Assembly: GCA_035440445.1 (NCBI GenBank)
Contig: DAORMJ010000003.1
Coordinates: forward strand, 148,441 to 212,440
From: Ga0077548 sp035440445
GTDB taxonomy: Bacteria > Pseudomonadota > Alphaproteobacteria > Rhizobiales > Xanthobacteraceae
DNA: 64,000 bases
Direction of reading: 5' to 3'
Within the stretch, counting starts at the first letter, position 1; every line of letters begins with the position of its first letter. The position numbers and the translations under genes are program-made. The notes under the pieces were generated by a model. The model ran no database searches. It was not told the origin of the DNA and worked only from the letters and a program-made list of their open reading frames with translations. Shown here in pieces: positions 24,723 through 33,009 of the stretch.

Positions 24723-24844
24723 GTCATTCCGGACGCCGCCTCCCCTCTCTGTCATTCCGGACGCAATTTAGCGCGATCCGGAATCCAGAACGAAAGCAGC
24801 CATGGATTCCGGGTTCGCGAGCTTCGCTCGCGCCCCGGAATGAC
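24723..24844. repeat. Rhizobial-type palindromic intergenic repeat
   Basis: Two direct copies of GTCATTCCGGACGC lie at 24723-24736 and 24751-24764. The second is the left arm of a branched palindrome whose right arm CCGGAATGAC ends at 24844. Inside are CCGGAATCCA (24778-24787) against TGGATTCCGG (24803-24812), and CGCGAGC (24816-24822) against GCTCGCG (24826-24832). The GTCATTCCGG...TGGATTCCGGGTTCGCG vocabulary is that of a dispersed repeat I recall from Bradyrhizobium and Rhodopseudomonas genomes. It fills the gap between the convergent genes mutL and rsmD and may terminate both. Confidence 0.8.
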
Positions 24845-24847
24845 AAA

Positions 24848-25399
24848 CTATCCGCGCAAAAACACGATCTCGGTGTCGTCGTAGCCCCGCCGTTCCAGCA
24901 CGTCGAACCCTTCGGGTGCCGCGAACTTCGCTTCCACCGCTTCCTCGACCACGATGAGCGCGTCGTTCGCAAGCCAGCCGCCTTCGCGCGCGGAGGCGAT
25001 CGCTTTCTCCCCGAACCCTTTGCCATAGGGCGGATCGCAGAATACGAGCGAGAACGGCTCGAACGCCCCGCGGGGGCCGAGCTTCGTTGCGTCGCGCCGG
25101 AAAATCTTGGTGGCACCCGTGAGCCAAAGCGCTTCGACATTCGCGCGGATCAGCGCGCGTGCTTCCGCCGCTTCCTCGACGAAGAGTGCGAAGGTCGCAC
25201 CGCGGGAAATCGCCTCGATCCCGAGCGCGCCGGTGCCCGCGAAGAGATCCAGCACGCGCGCGTCCGCAACCGGATCGCCATAGCCATGCGCGAGAATGTT
25301 GAAGATCGCCTGCCGTAGCTTGTCCGAAGTCGGGCGGATTTTCTGCGACGAGGGGCCTTTCAGCACGCGCCCGCCATGCACGCCGCCGGAAACGCGCAT
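24848..25399 (-). CDS. rsmD: 16S rRNA (guanine(966)-N(2))-methyltransferase RsmD
   Basis: 183 residues. Motif I is VLDLFAGTGALGIEAISRG (about 49-67) and the catalytic motif is FCDPPYGKG with DPPY at 122-125, characteristic of N2-guanine methyltransferases. The N-terminal MRVSGGVHGGRVLKGP and IRPTSDKLRQAIFNIL are RsmD hallmarks. It methylates G966 of 16S rRNA in the assembling small subunit. The start codon abuts the rluB stop, so the two RNA-modification genes form an operon. Confidence 0.93.
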   Translation of the reverse strand: MRVSGGVHGGRVLKGPSSQKIRPTSDKLRQAIFNILAHGYGDPVADARVLDLFAGTGALGIEAISRGATFALFVEEAAEARALIRANVEALWLTGATKIFRRDATKLGPRGAFEPFSLVFCDPPYGKGFGEKAIASAREGGWLANDALIVVEEAVEAKFAAPEGFDVLERRGYDDTEIVFLRG

Positions 25400-26455
25400 C
25401 TAGCGCTTTCCTTTGGGTGCGCGAAACGGCGTGCGCTTGCCACCGCGGCGGTTTTGTTCGCGCTCGCGACGCGGCGGCTTGCCGTTGTCGCGAACCTCGT
25501 TTCGCTCGTTCTTCTGTCTATGCTGGCGCTTGTCGCTTCTCTCGCCCGGCCGTGATGGGCGCTCGTTGTCGAACTTCCGCGGGGGCTGGCCAGATTTGTG
25601 TTCGCGTTTTTTGCGCAAGTCCGGTGCCGGCTTCTTGTACTCTGTTTTCTTGCGCTCCGGTTTCAGGGCTTCGCGAACCGGTGCATCGAAATCGCTCTGC
25701 GATGATTTTTCGAGTTCGTCGCCAAGCTGATCGCGCAGCACTCGCGTCGGTACTTCCTCGACTTCGCCTTCCTTCAGCTTGCCGAGTTCGAAGGGTCCGA
25801 AGGAAACGCGAATCAGCCGGTTCACCTGCAAGCCGATATGCGCGAGCACTTTGCGGACTTCGCGGTTCTTGCCCTCGCGGATGCCGACGGTGAGCCACTG
25901 GTTCGCGCCTTTTTCGCTGTCGAGCGAGGCTTCGACCGGGCCGTAACGCACGCCCTCGACCGTGACGCCTTTTTTCAGCGAAGCCAACCGCTCCTGATCG
26001 GTGCGGCCGTTGGCGCGCACGCGATAGCGGCGGAGCCAGCCGGTGGCGGGAAGCTCGAGCGTGCGTGAGAGCCCGCCGTCATTGGTCAGAAGCAGGAGCC
26101 CCTCGGAATTGATGTCGAGACGTCCGACGCTGACGACGCGCGGCAGGTCCTTCGGCAGCTTCTGGAAAATGGTCGGGCGGCCTTCCGGGTCCGAATTGGT
26201 CGTCACCAGTCCGCGCGGCTTGTAATAGAGGAAGAGCCGCGTGCGCTCGCGGGACGGCAGCGCCACACCGTCGACTTCCACCTTGTCGCGCGGTGATACG
26301 GTCGTCGCCGGCGTCTTCAGCACTTCGCCGTTCACCTTGACGCGGCCTGCTTCGATCCACGTCTCCGCCTCGCGGCGCGATGCGAGGCCGGCGCGCGCCA
26401 TCACCTTGGCGACGCGTTCGCGATTGTCGGTTTTGTTGTCGGGCTTGCGGCTCAT
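25400..26455 (-). CDS. rluB: 23S rRNA pseudouridine synthase RluB-type, with long basic tail
   Basis: 351 residues. An N-terminal S4 RNA-binding domain (VAKVMARAGLASRREAETWIEAGRVKVNG, 15-43) is followed by the RsuA-family catalytic domain with VGRLDINSEGLLLLTNDG, Asp114 being the predicted nucleophile, and GKNREVRKVLAHIGLQVNRLIRV. Residues from about 265 to the end form a low-complexity Lys/Arg/Glu tail without predicted fold, common in alphaproteobacterial RluB. The expected target is U2605 of 23S rRNA by analogy. It is divergent from tadA. Confidence 0.9.
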   Translation of the reverse strand: MSRKPDNKTDNRERVAKVMARAGLASRREAETWIEAGRVKVNGEVLKTPATTVSPRDKVEVDGVALPSRERTRLFLYYKPRGLVTTNSDPEGRPTIFQKLPKDLPRVVSVGRLDINSEGLLLLTNDGGLSRTLELPATGWLRRYRVRANGRTDQERLASLKKGVTVEGVRYGPVEASLDSEKGANQWLTVGIREGKNREVRKVLAHIGLQVNRLIRVSFGPFELGKLKEGEVEEVPTRVLRDQLGDELEKSSQSDFDAPVREALKPERKKTEYKKPAPDLRKKREHKSGQPPRKFDNERPSRPGERSDKRQHRQKNERNEVRDNGKPPRREREQNRRGGKRTPFRAPKGKR

Positions 26456-26511
26456 GATGCTTCGTGCGAATTCCGCTTTGTTGCTAGCACGAGAGCGCCG
26501 GAGACACGAGC

Positions 26512-26958
26512 TTGGCTGCCCCCGATTTCATGGGAATTGCTCTGGAAGAAGCGAAGGCTGCGGCCGCCGCCGGCGAAGTGCCGGTGGGTTGCGTCGTCGT
26601 GCGCGGTGGCGAGCTGCTCGCGCAAGCCGGCAACCGCACGCTGCGCGATCGCGATCCCACTGCGCATGCCGAGGTGCTGGCGATCCGCGCGGCGGCCGCA
26701 AAAATCGGCAGCGAGCGCCTGATCGACTGCGATCTTTACGTCACGCTCGAGCCCTGCACGATGTGCGCGTCGGCGATTTCCTTTGCGCGTATCCGCCGGC
26801 TCTATTTCGGCGCAGGCGATCCGAAGGGGGGTGCTGTCGAATCCGGCGTGCGCTTCTTCAACGCGCCGACGTGTCATCACAAGCCGGAAGTTTATGGCGG
26901 CATCGGCGAAGGCGAGGCGGCCGCGATACTCAAAGCGTTCTTCGCCGCGAAGCGCTGA
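26512..26958 (+). CDS. tadA: tRNA-specific adenosine(34) deaminase TadA
   Basis: 148 residues. Zinc-site motifs are THAE-type HAE (52-54) with catalytic Glu, and PCTMC (81-85). The region RLYFGAGDPKGGAVESG, FNAPTCHHKPEVYGGI is typical of TadA. It converts A34 to inosine in tRNA-Arg(ACG). The TTG at 26512 is taken as the start because the family has residues before FMGIALEEA; an ATG at 26530 would remove the first six residues. It faces the patatin gene, which ends immediately downstream. Confidence 0.93.
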   Translation: MAAPDFMGIALEEAKAAAAAGEVPVGCVVVRGGELLAQAGNRTLRDRDPTAHAEVLAIRAAAAKIGSERLIDCDLYVTLEPCTMCASAISFARIRRLYFGAGDPKGGAVESGVRFFNAPTCHHKPEVYGGIGEGEAAAILKAFFAAKR

Positions 26959-27816
26959 CTATTTCTCCAGCAACGCCGCGAGTTTCTGCTTCAGTTCTTC
27001 CTTGATCGGCTCCGACGCTTTCAGGATCGGCATCGCGCGGGCGAAATCGAACGCGCCGAAGGCGCTCACATTCGGGCGGATCAGGATATCGGGCGCAGAA
27101 TACTTCAGCTTCTCCGTTACGATGGCCTGCGTCATGATGTGGGACGCGGTGAATACCGCCTGCATCGGATCGGGGACACCGGGCGGCGAGTCGCCAAGCC
27201 GCGTGATGTCGATCGCGATCACGATGTCGGCGTCACCTCGCAAGAGGTCGAACGGCAGCGGGTTCACCGCGCCGCCGTCGATCAACAGCTTGCCGTCGAA
27301 TTCAACCGGGCGGAGCGCGCCGGGAATGGCCATGGAGCCTGCGACGGCAGGCCGGAGTAACCCCGAGCGATAGATTGCTTCGCTGCGCGCGCGATAATCG
27401 GTCGCGACGACGGTGAGCGGAATTTTCAATTCCTCGAAGGTTTGCGGCAGATCGGGCGGCAGAAATTCACCGGCGACGCCGCTCGCCTCGAACTGCATGG
27501 TGAGTTCGCGAAGCGAGCGCGTCTGCCGGAACTGCTCGCGCCAGTGTCCCCACTGCAGCGAGATCAGCCGCCGCGTGAAGTCGCCACGCTTGCGCAGCGC
27601 CTCGATCGCGAAGCTGCGGATGTCCTTGCCGCGCATGCCGGCGGCATAGCCCGCGCCCAACACGGCACCCATCGACGAGCCGGCGATCGCGCAAGGCGTG
27701 ACACCGAGTTCGTCGAGCGCTTCGATCGCGGGGATATGCGCAAGCCCGCGCGCGCCGCCCGAGCCGAGGGCGAGCGCGATGCGCGGCGGTGTCTTGTTGC
27801 GAAAGCGTTCGAACAC
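26959..27816 (-). CDS. Patatin-like phospholipase (RssA family)
   Basis: 285 residues from a GTG at 27816. The frame is open farther upstream, but that part overlaps the APH-like gene and has no similarity. Patatin features are clear: oxyanion loop GSGGARG (18-24), nucleophile elbow GSSMG with Ser48, and the Asp of the dyad in LLIDGGAVNPLPFD. Members hydrolyse acyl chains of phospholipids or thioesters; physiological substrates of the RssA group are unknown. It follows the APH-like gene by 22 bases on the same strand and is probably cotranscribed. Confidence 0.87.
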   Translation of the reverse strand: MFERFRNKTPPRIALALGSGGARGLAHIPAIEALDELGVTPCAIAGSSMGAVLGAGYAAGMRGKDIRSFAIEALRKRGDFTRRLISLQWGHWREQFRQTRSLRELTMQFEASGVAGEFLPPDLPQTFEELKIPLTVVATDYRARSEAIYRSGLLRPAVAGSMAIPGALRPVEFDGKLLIDGGAVNPLPFDLLRGDADIVIAIDITRLGDSPPGVPDPMQAVFTASHIMTQAIVTEKLKYSAPDILIRPNVSAFGAFDFARAMPILKASEPIKEELKQKLAALLEK

Positions 27817-27838
27817 GGCGGCGACTATAGCGCCAACA

Positions 27839-28924
27839 TTACGCCCCTGCGCGCTCCGCGAAGTGCCACGCGGTCGCGGCCAGCGGCTGCACCTGCCGCG
27901 ACATGGTCGAGGCATTGGCGTTCGCGGCCGTCCCGTCGCGCACGCGGCCGAGAATGCCCTGCAGGATTCCGGCGATGCGGAAGAAGTTATAGGCCATGTA
28001 AACGTCGATATCGCGCCCACGCGGGTCGAAGCCCGTGCGCTTCGCGTAAAGTGCCGCATAGTCTTCGGCCGATGGAATGCCGAGCGCCTTGAGGTCGCGA
28101 TCCTTGAGCGAACCCGTGCCGGTGCCGGTTTTCGCGCCCGGCATGTGCCAGCCCATCATGTGATAGGTGAAGTCCGCGAGCGGATCGCCGAGCGTCGAAA
28201 GCTCCCAGTCGATCACCGCCATCACTTCGTTCTTCGAAGGATGGATGATCATGTTGTCGAGGCGATAGTCGCCATGCACCACGCGCACCGCCTGCTGCTT
28301 CGGCAGATGGTCCGGCAGCCAGCGCATCAGCTTGTCCATTTCCGGTATGTCGTCGGTCTTGGATGCTTCGTATTGCTTGGTCCAGCGCGCGACTTGGCGG
28401 GCAACATAGTCCTCGCCCTTGCCGTAGTCGGAGAGTCCGATCTTGTTGGGCTCCAGCGAATGCAGCTGCGCAATCGTCATGTTCTGCGCGTCCCAGATGG
28501 CGGCGCGCTCCGCCGGATTGGAATCCGGCATATGCAGTTCCCAGAAGATGCGGCCTTCCTCGAACGACATGACATAAAATGCGGTACCGACGACGCTCTC
28601 GTCTTCGCAATAGACCAGCGCCTGCGGCACCGGAAATTTCTGCACGCCCAGTGCGGCCATCACCTTGTATTCGCGGTCGACCGCATGTGCGGAAGGCAGC
28701 AGTTTTCCGGGCGGCTTTCTGCGCAGCACATATTTGCGCGCAGGCGTTTCCAGAAGATACGTAGGGTTCGATTGCCCGCCCTTGAACTGCTTGACGGCAA
28801 GCGGTCCGGCGAAGCGCGGAATTTGTCTCGTCAGATATTCTTCCAGCCGTGCGGGGTCGAAGGCGAGCGCCTGCACGACGTCCTTGGTGCCGGAGAAGGC
28901 TTCCTGGCGATTGAACTCGGTCAT
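27839..28924 (-). CDS. APH-family phosphotransferase (ACAD10/11 kinase-like)
   Basis: 361 residues. Kinase-fold motifs are FKGGQSNPTYLLE (nucleotide loop), YVLRRKPPGKLLPSAHAVDREYKV, the catalytic loop HGDYRLDNM (217-225) and the metal-binding IDWELSTLGDPLAD (from 238). This is the subgroup related to the N-terminal kinase domain of ACAD10/ACAD11, often found next to acyl-CoA dehydrogenases and thought to phosphorylate 4-hydroxy acyl-CoAs. No acyl-CoA dehydrogenase is nearby here. It is not expected to be an antibiotic-resistance enzyme. Confidence 0.85.
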   Translation of the reverse strand: MTEFNRQEAFSGTKDVVQALAFDPARLEEYLTRQIPRFAGPLAVKQFKGGQSNPTYLLETPARKYVLRRKPPGKLLPSAHAVDREYKVMAALGVQKFPVPQALVYCEDESVVGTAFYVMSFEEGRIFWELHMPDSNPAERAAIWDAQNMTIAQLHSLEPNKIGLSDYGKGEDYVARQVARWTKQYEASKTDDIPEMDKLMRWLPDHLPKQQAVRVVHGDYRLDNMIIHPSKNEVMAVIDWELSTLGDPLADFTYHMMGWHMPGAKTGTGTGSLKDRDLKALGIPSAEDYAALYAKRTGFDPRGRDIDVYMAYNFFRIAGILQGILGRVRDGTAANANASTMSRQVQPLAATAWHFAERAGA

Positions 28925-29009
28925 TTCCTGCCCAGAATTTCTTGGTTGTTGGAAGGGTTATAGCGGCGCAGCCGCGACCTTCAAAGTTCGCAGGGCGGAA
29001 CGGAAATAT

Positions 29010-29912
29010 TCAAGCCCGCCCGAAAAATTCAAGGAGCGACGCGGCCGTTTCTTCCGGCGCTTCTTCGGGCAGGAAGTGCCCGCAGTCGATCGCGCGGCCT
29101 TCGAGCTTGGTCGCCCATTGCTGCCAGATCTTGAGCGGATCGCCCCCCGAATTCGGAATGCCGCGCGAGCCCCAGAGCGCAAGCGTCGGGCAGGTGATCT
29201 TCTTTCCGGCGTTGAAGTCTTCTTCGTCGAATTTCACGTCGGTCGATTGTCCGGCGCGATAGTCCTCGCAACAGGCGTGGATGCGTGCGGGGTCCTGAAA
29301 GAACGCGCGGTAATGCCCGAGCGCGCGCGGATCGAATTTCTTCAAGCCGTCCGGCGCCCAGCTTCCCAGCGTCCAGTCGATGTATTCGAGCGGGGCTTTC
29401 CCGATCAGCATTTCCGGGAGCGGCGCGCGCTGCGCCAGAAACGGCCAGTGATAGACCACCATCGCGCGCTTCGCATCCATTCCCTTCCACATGTCGAGCG
29501 TCGGAATGATGTCGAGCACCGAAAGCTTCGTCACGCGCCCCGGATGCTCGAGCGCCATGCGATAGCCGACGCGCCCGCCGCGGTCGTGCCCGATCACGCC
29601 GAACTGCAGGTGACCGAGTTGCTGCATCACCTCGATCAGCGCGTTCGCCATCGCGCGCTTGGTGTAGGGCGCGTGCTCGGCATCTGCCTTCGGCACATCG
29701 CTCCAGCCATAGCCGGGAAGGTCGGGCATGATGAGCGTGAACTGCTTCGCGAGTGCCGGCGCGATGCGGTGATACTCGACATGCGTTTGCGGAAAACCGT
29801 GGATCAGGAGAAGCGGCGGCCCTTCGCCGCCGGAACGCGCGAACAGTCTCCCCGCAGTGGTATCGATCCAGTGTGACTCGAAGCCGGGGAAGAGGTCTGC
29901 GAGTTCGGTCAT
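29010..29912 (-). CDS. Fluoroacetate/haloacetate dehalogenase-like alpha/beta hydrolase
   Basis: 300 residues. The sequence reproduces the residue set of the Rhodopseudomonas palustris fluoroacetate dehalogenase (RPA1163) nearly position for position: nucleophile Asp110 in GHDRGGRVGYR, carboxylate-binding Arg111 and Arg114, acid Asp134 in SVLDIIPT, halide-pocket His155, Trp156 (YHWPFLAQ) and Tyr218 (CCEDYRAG), and base His279 (GHFLPEEAP). An Asp nucleophile excludes an ordinary Ser esterase; epoxide hydrolases lack this pocket. It would cleave C-F or C-Cl bonds of 2-haloacids in the cytoplasm. Its start overlaps the purD stop by four bases, an unusual partner. Confidence 0.87.
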   Translation of the reverse strand: MTELADLFPGFESHWIDTTAGRLFARSGGEGPPLLLIHGFPQTHVEYHRIAPALAKQFTLIMPDLPGYGWSDVPKADAEHAPYTKRAMANALIEVMQQLGHLQFGVIGHDRGGRVGYRMALEHPGRVTKLSVLDIIPTLDMWKGMDAKRAMVVYHWPFLAQRAPLPEMLIGKAPLEYIDWTLGSWAPDGLKKFDPRALGHYRAFFQDPARIHACCEDYRAGQSTDVKFDEEDFNAGKKITCPTLALWGSRGIPNSGGDPLKIWQQWATKLEGRAIDCGHFLPEEAPEETAASLLEFFGRA

Positions 29913-31195
29913 TTTGCTTTCTCGCTTGTTGATTTTTCTCGTGCGATGGCCCGCCAGCCGATGTCGCTGCGATAGAAACCCTGCGGCCAGTCGATCAGCG
30001 CGATGGCTTTATAGGCGCGCTCGCGCGCCTCGGTGACGGTCTTGCCGATCGCGGTCACGTTCAGCACGCGCCCGCCGTTCGACAAAATCTTGTCGCCGTC
30101 GCGTTTGGTACCGGCATGGAACACCGTGACGCCCTCGACCGCATTGGCCTTGTCGATGCCGCCGATCACCGCGCCGCTCTGATACGAGCCGGGATAGCCC
30201 TGATTGGCGAACACCACCGTGATCGCCACTTCGTCGCGCCAGCGAACGCTCGATTTGTCGAGTTCGCCGTTCGCGGTGGCAAGCATCAGCGTCAGGAGGT
30301 CGTCCTTCATGCGCGGCATCAGCACCTGACATTCGGGGTCGCCGAAGCGCACATTGTATTCGATGAGCTTCGGCCCGTCTTTTGTGATCATCAGTCCGAT
30401 ATAAAGCACGCCCGAATAAGGCGTGCCTGCGCGCGCGAGCGCACGCGCGGTCGGCCGCACGATTTTCTCGAGCACTTCCTGCTCGATCGCGGGGGTGAAT
30501 ACGGGTGCTGGCGAATAGGCGCCCATGCCGCCGGTGTTCGGTCCCTGATCGTTGTCGAAGACGCGCTTGTGGTCCTGCGCGGAAGCAAGCGGCAACACCT
30601 GCTCGCCATGCACGAGACAGAAGAAGCTTGCTTCCTCGCCTTCGAGAAATTCCTCGATCACGACCGGCGCGTTGCCGCCCATCGCAAAGACCTGATCGAC
30701 CGCGAGCAGCGCTTCCTGTTTTTCCATCGCCACGATCACGCCCTTGCCGGCGTGCAGGCCGTCGGCTTTCAGCACGATCGGCGCGCCGTGCTTCTCGATA
30801 TGCTTGCGTGCCTCGTCGCGGCTTTTCGTTTCCAGAAAGGCCGCGGTGGGGATGCCGTTTTCGGCGCAGAGCCGCTTGGTGAAGGATTTCGAGCCCTCCA
30901 GCGTCGCCGGAATTTTCTGCGGCCCGAATACCTTGATCCCGGCCGCGATCAGCGCGTCGGCGAGGCCCGCCGTCAGCGGGGCTTCCGGCCCGACCACGAC
31001 GAGGCCGATCTTCTTCTCCTTGCAGAAGGCGATCACCGCCGCGTGGTTCTCGACCTTGAGGGCCACGATCTCGGCATCTTCCGCGATGCCGGGGTTCCCC
31101 GGCGCGGCATAGAGCTTGGTGAGGAGCGGGCTCGCGGCAAGTTTCCAGGAAAGTGCGTGTTCGCGGCCGCCGGAGCCGATCAGGAGTACGTTCAT
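29909..31195 (-). CDS. purD: Phosphoribosylamine-glycine ligase
   Basis: 428 residues, normal length. The N-terminus MNVLLIGSGGREHALSWKL, the ATP-grasp region GAPIVLKADGLHAGKGVIVA, DHKRVFDNDQGPNTGGMGAYSPAP and EYNVRFGDPECQ are PurD signatures. It makes glycinamide ribonucleotide in purine synthesis. It is divergent from xseA with 72 bases between starts and has the dehalogenase-like gene overlapping its end. Confidence 0.96.
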   Translation of the reverse strand: MNVLLIGSGGREHALSWKLAASPLLTKLYAAPGNPGIAEDAEIVALKVENHAAVIAFCKEKKIGLVVVGPEAPLTAGLADALIAAGIKVFGPQKIPATLEGSKSFTKRLCAENGIPTAAFLETKSRDEARKHIEKHGAPIVLKADGLHAGKGVIVAMEKQEALLAVDQVFAMGGNAPVVIEEFLEGEEASFFCLVHGEQVLPLASAQDHKRVFDNDQGPNTGGMGAYSPAPVFTPAIEQEVLEKIVRPTARALARAGTPYSGVLYIGLMITKDGPKLIEYNVRFGDPECQVLMPRMKDDLLTLMLATANGELDKSSVRWRDEVAITVVFANQGYPGSYQSGAVIGGIDKANAVEGVTVFHAGTKRDGDKILSNGGRVLNVTAIGKTVTEARERAYKAIALIDWPQGFYRSDIGWRAIAREKSTSEKAK

Positions 31196-31267
31196 TAGCC
31201 GCTACCGGAATTGAGGTGTCATTGGCCGCTTGATGTATCATGCGAAGCCAGCCAGTTAGAGTCGCGA

Positions 31268-32719
31268 ATGCCCGCATCCACAGCACCGACCAATTTGCCG
31301 GAAATCTCGGTTTCCGAGCTGTCCATGTCCCTCAAACGCACGGTGGAGGAAGCCTTTCCCTATGTGCGGCTGCGCGGCGAAATCTCGGGCTTTCGCGGGG
31401 CCCATTCCTCGGGGCATTGCTATTTCAGCCTGAAGGACGACAGCGCCAAGATCGACGCCATCATCTGGAAGGGCGCTTTTTCCCGCATGCGCATCAAGCC
31501 CGAAGAGGGCATGGAAGTGATCGCGACCGGGAAGGTTACGACCTATCCGGGAAAGTCTAGCTACCAGATCGTGATCGACGCGCTGGAGCCGGCGGGTGTC
31601 GGCGCGCTGATGGCGCTCCTGGAGGAGCGCCGCAAGAAGCTCGCCGCCGGAGGTCTGTTCGACGACGCGCGCAAGAAACCGCTGCCTTATCTGCCGCGCG
31701 TGATCGGCGTCATCACCTCGCCAACGGGTGCGGTGATCCGCGACATCCTCCATCGCCTGTCGGATCGTTTTCCGCGCCACGTCATGGTGTGGCCGGTGCG
31801 CGTACAGGGCGAAACCTGCGGCGCGGAAGTGGCGGCCGCGATTGAAGGCTTCAATGCCTTTGCCGAAGGTGGCGCGATGCCGCGGCCGGACGTGCTGATC
31901 GTCGCGCGCGGCGGCGGGTCGCTCGAAGATCTCTGGGGCTTCAACGATGAAATCGTGGTGCGCGCCGCAGCAGCAAGCAAAATTCCGCTGATCGCCGCGG
32001 TCGGTCACGAAACCGATTTCACGCTGATCGATTTTGCCGCCGATCGCCGTGCGCCGACCCCGACCGCGGCTGCGGAGCTGGCAGTGCCGGTGCGCTCGGA
32101 ATTGATCGCGCTCTCGCGCGAGCGCGCGGCCCGGCTCGTGACCTGCTGGTCGCGGATGATCGAGCGCTTGAAGACGGAGTTGCGCGGGCTTGCGCGCGGC
32201 GTGCCTTCGCTCGACAGCCTGCTCGCAATGCCGCGCCAGCGTCTGGACAATGCGTCTGCGCGGCTGCCGCTTGCGCTGAAAGCAAGTGCGCATGTTCATC
32301 GCGTCAAGTTTTCGAGAATTGCCGCGGGTCATAATCCCGGTGCGATCAGAGCCGTCATCGGGCGCTATATCGACCGCGTAAAAAATGCGGAGGCCCGCGC
32401 GACGCGCGCCCGCGACGTTCTTGTTCTCCACGCGCGCCGGGACGTCGAGATGCGCAAAGCCCGGATCGCTTCGCTTGGCCAGTTGCTCAACGCCTTCAGT
32501 CACAAGGGCGTGCTGGAGCGAGGCTTTGCGCTGGTGCGCGGACCGGATGGCCGCCCCGTGCGTTCCGTTGCGGCAACGACACCGGGGATGGCGCTGGAAA
32601 TCGAGGTGAGGGATGGCCGGTTCCGTGCCGCCATCGCCGGAACTCCGCCGCCCGCGCCGAAAAAAACGCCGCCGTCTCCTGTTAAGGCGACCCAGCAGGG
32701 CAGCCTCTTCGACGAATGA
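31268..32719 (+). CDS. xseA: Exodeoxyribonuclease VII large subunit
   Basis: 483 residues from the ATG at 31268. Domains: N-terminal OB fold (VRLRGEISGFRGAHSSGHCYFSLKD), catalytic domain (RVIGVITSPTGAVIRDI, DVLIVARGGGSLEDLWGFNDE, AAVGHETDFTLIDFAADRRAPTPTAAAE), a helical coiled-coil region at about 280-400, and a C-terminal GVLERGFALVRGPDG segment that contributes to the fold. It degrades single-stranded DNA with XseB, which is not in the window. Its stop lies over a short frame that leads to DUF2093. Confidence 0.95.
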   Translation: MPASTAPTNLPEISVSELSMSLKRTVEEAFPYVRLRGEISGFRGAHSSGHCYFSLKDDSAKIDAIIWKGAFSRMRIKPEEGMEVIATGKVTTYPGKSSYQIVIDALEPAGVGALMALLEERRKKLAAGGLFDDARKKPLPYLPRVIGVITSPTGAVIRDILHRLSDRFPRHVMVWPVRVQGETCGAEVAAAIEGFNAFAEGGAMPRPDVLIVARGGGSLEDLWGFNDEIVVRAAAASKIPLIAAVGHETDFTLIDFAADRRAPTPTAAAELAVPVRSELIALSRERAARLVTCWSRMIERLKTELRGLARGVPSLDSLLAMPRQRLDNASARLPLALKASAHVHRVKFSRIAAGHNPGAIRAVIGRYIDRVKNAEARATRARDVLVLHARRDVEMRKARIASLGQLLNAFSHKGVLERGFALVRGPDGRPVRSVAATTPGMALEIEVRDGRFRAAIAGTPPPAPKKTPPSPVKATQQGSLFDE

Positions 32720-32777
32720 GTAACGATCCTGCGAGCGCCGCAAATTTACGCTTTGCGCTTCCCTCCGGTTCGTTCCA

Positions 32778-32783
32778 TATAAC
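32778..32783 (+). promoter_or_regulatory. Candidate -10 element giving a leaderless DUF2093 transcript
   Basis: TATAAC lies seven bases before the ATG at 32791, so a transcript from it would start at or next to the start codon. A weak TTGCGC 19 bases upstream could be the -35. No Shine-Dalgarno is seen before the ATG. Confidence 0.3.
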
Positions 32784-32790
32784 GGCCATC

Positions 32791-33009
32791 ATGAACCGTT
32801 TCGAACGCACCCCCTTGGCAGCCGGCGAAGCCGAACTGCGCTACCTCGATGGCGACTATCGCATCGTCAGGCCGGGCAGCTATGTGCGTTGCGCAGTCAC
32901 CGGGGCGCCGATTGCGCTCGACGAGTTGAAATACTGGAGCGTGGATCTGCAGGAGGCTTATGCCTCGCCGGAGGCCGTCATGGCCCGCGTGCAGGGAACG
33001 CGGCGCTAA
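32791..33009 (+). CDS. DUF2093 domain protein
   Basis: 72 residues from the ATG at 32791. The motif set ELRYLDGDYRIVRPGSYVRCAVTGAPIALDELKYWSVDLQEAY covers nearly the whole protein and matches DUF2093, a small family restricted to alphaproteobacteria; function unknown. A longer frame starts at 32716 overlapping the xseA stop, but its extra 25 residues are not conserved in the family. It converges with lpxK, whose end overlaps its stop by four bases. Confidence 0.85.
   Translation: MNRFERTPLAAGEAELRYLDGDYRIVRPGSYVRCAVTGAPIALDELKYWSVDLQEAYASPEAVMARVQGTRR

Noticed and set aside
27839..28059. N-terminal extension of the patatin protein by about 80 residues
   Set aside because: The extension overlaps the APH-like gene in another frame and has no similarity; the GTG at 27816 sits just before the conserved domain.
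27839..28924. APH-like protein as an aminoglycoside resistance gene
   Set aside because: The sequence belongs with the ACAD10/11-like kinases; context is housekeeping and no resistance genes or mobile elements are nearby.
29909..31286. Alternative minus-strand frame of 425 codons in the purD region
   Set aside because: It is an Arg-rich shifted frame; purD is complete in the other frame.
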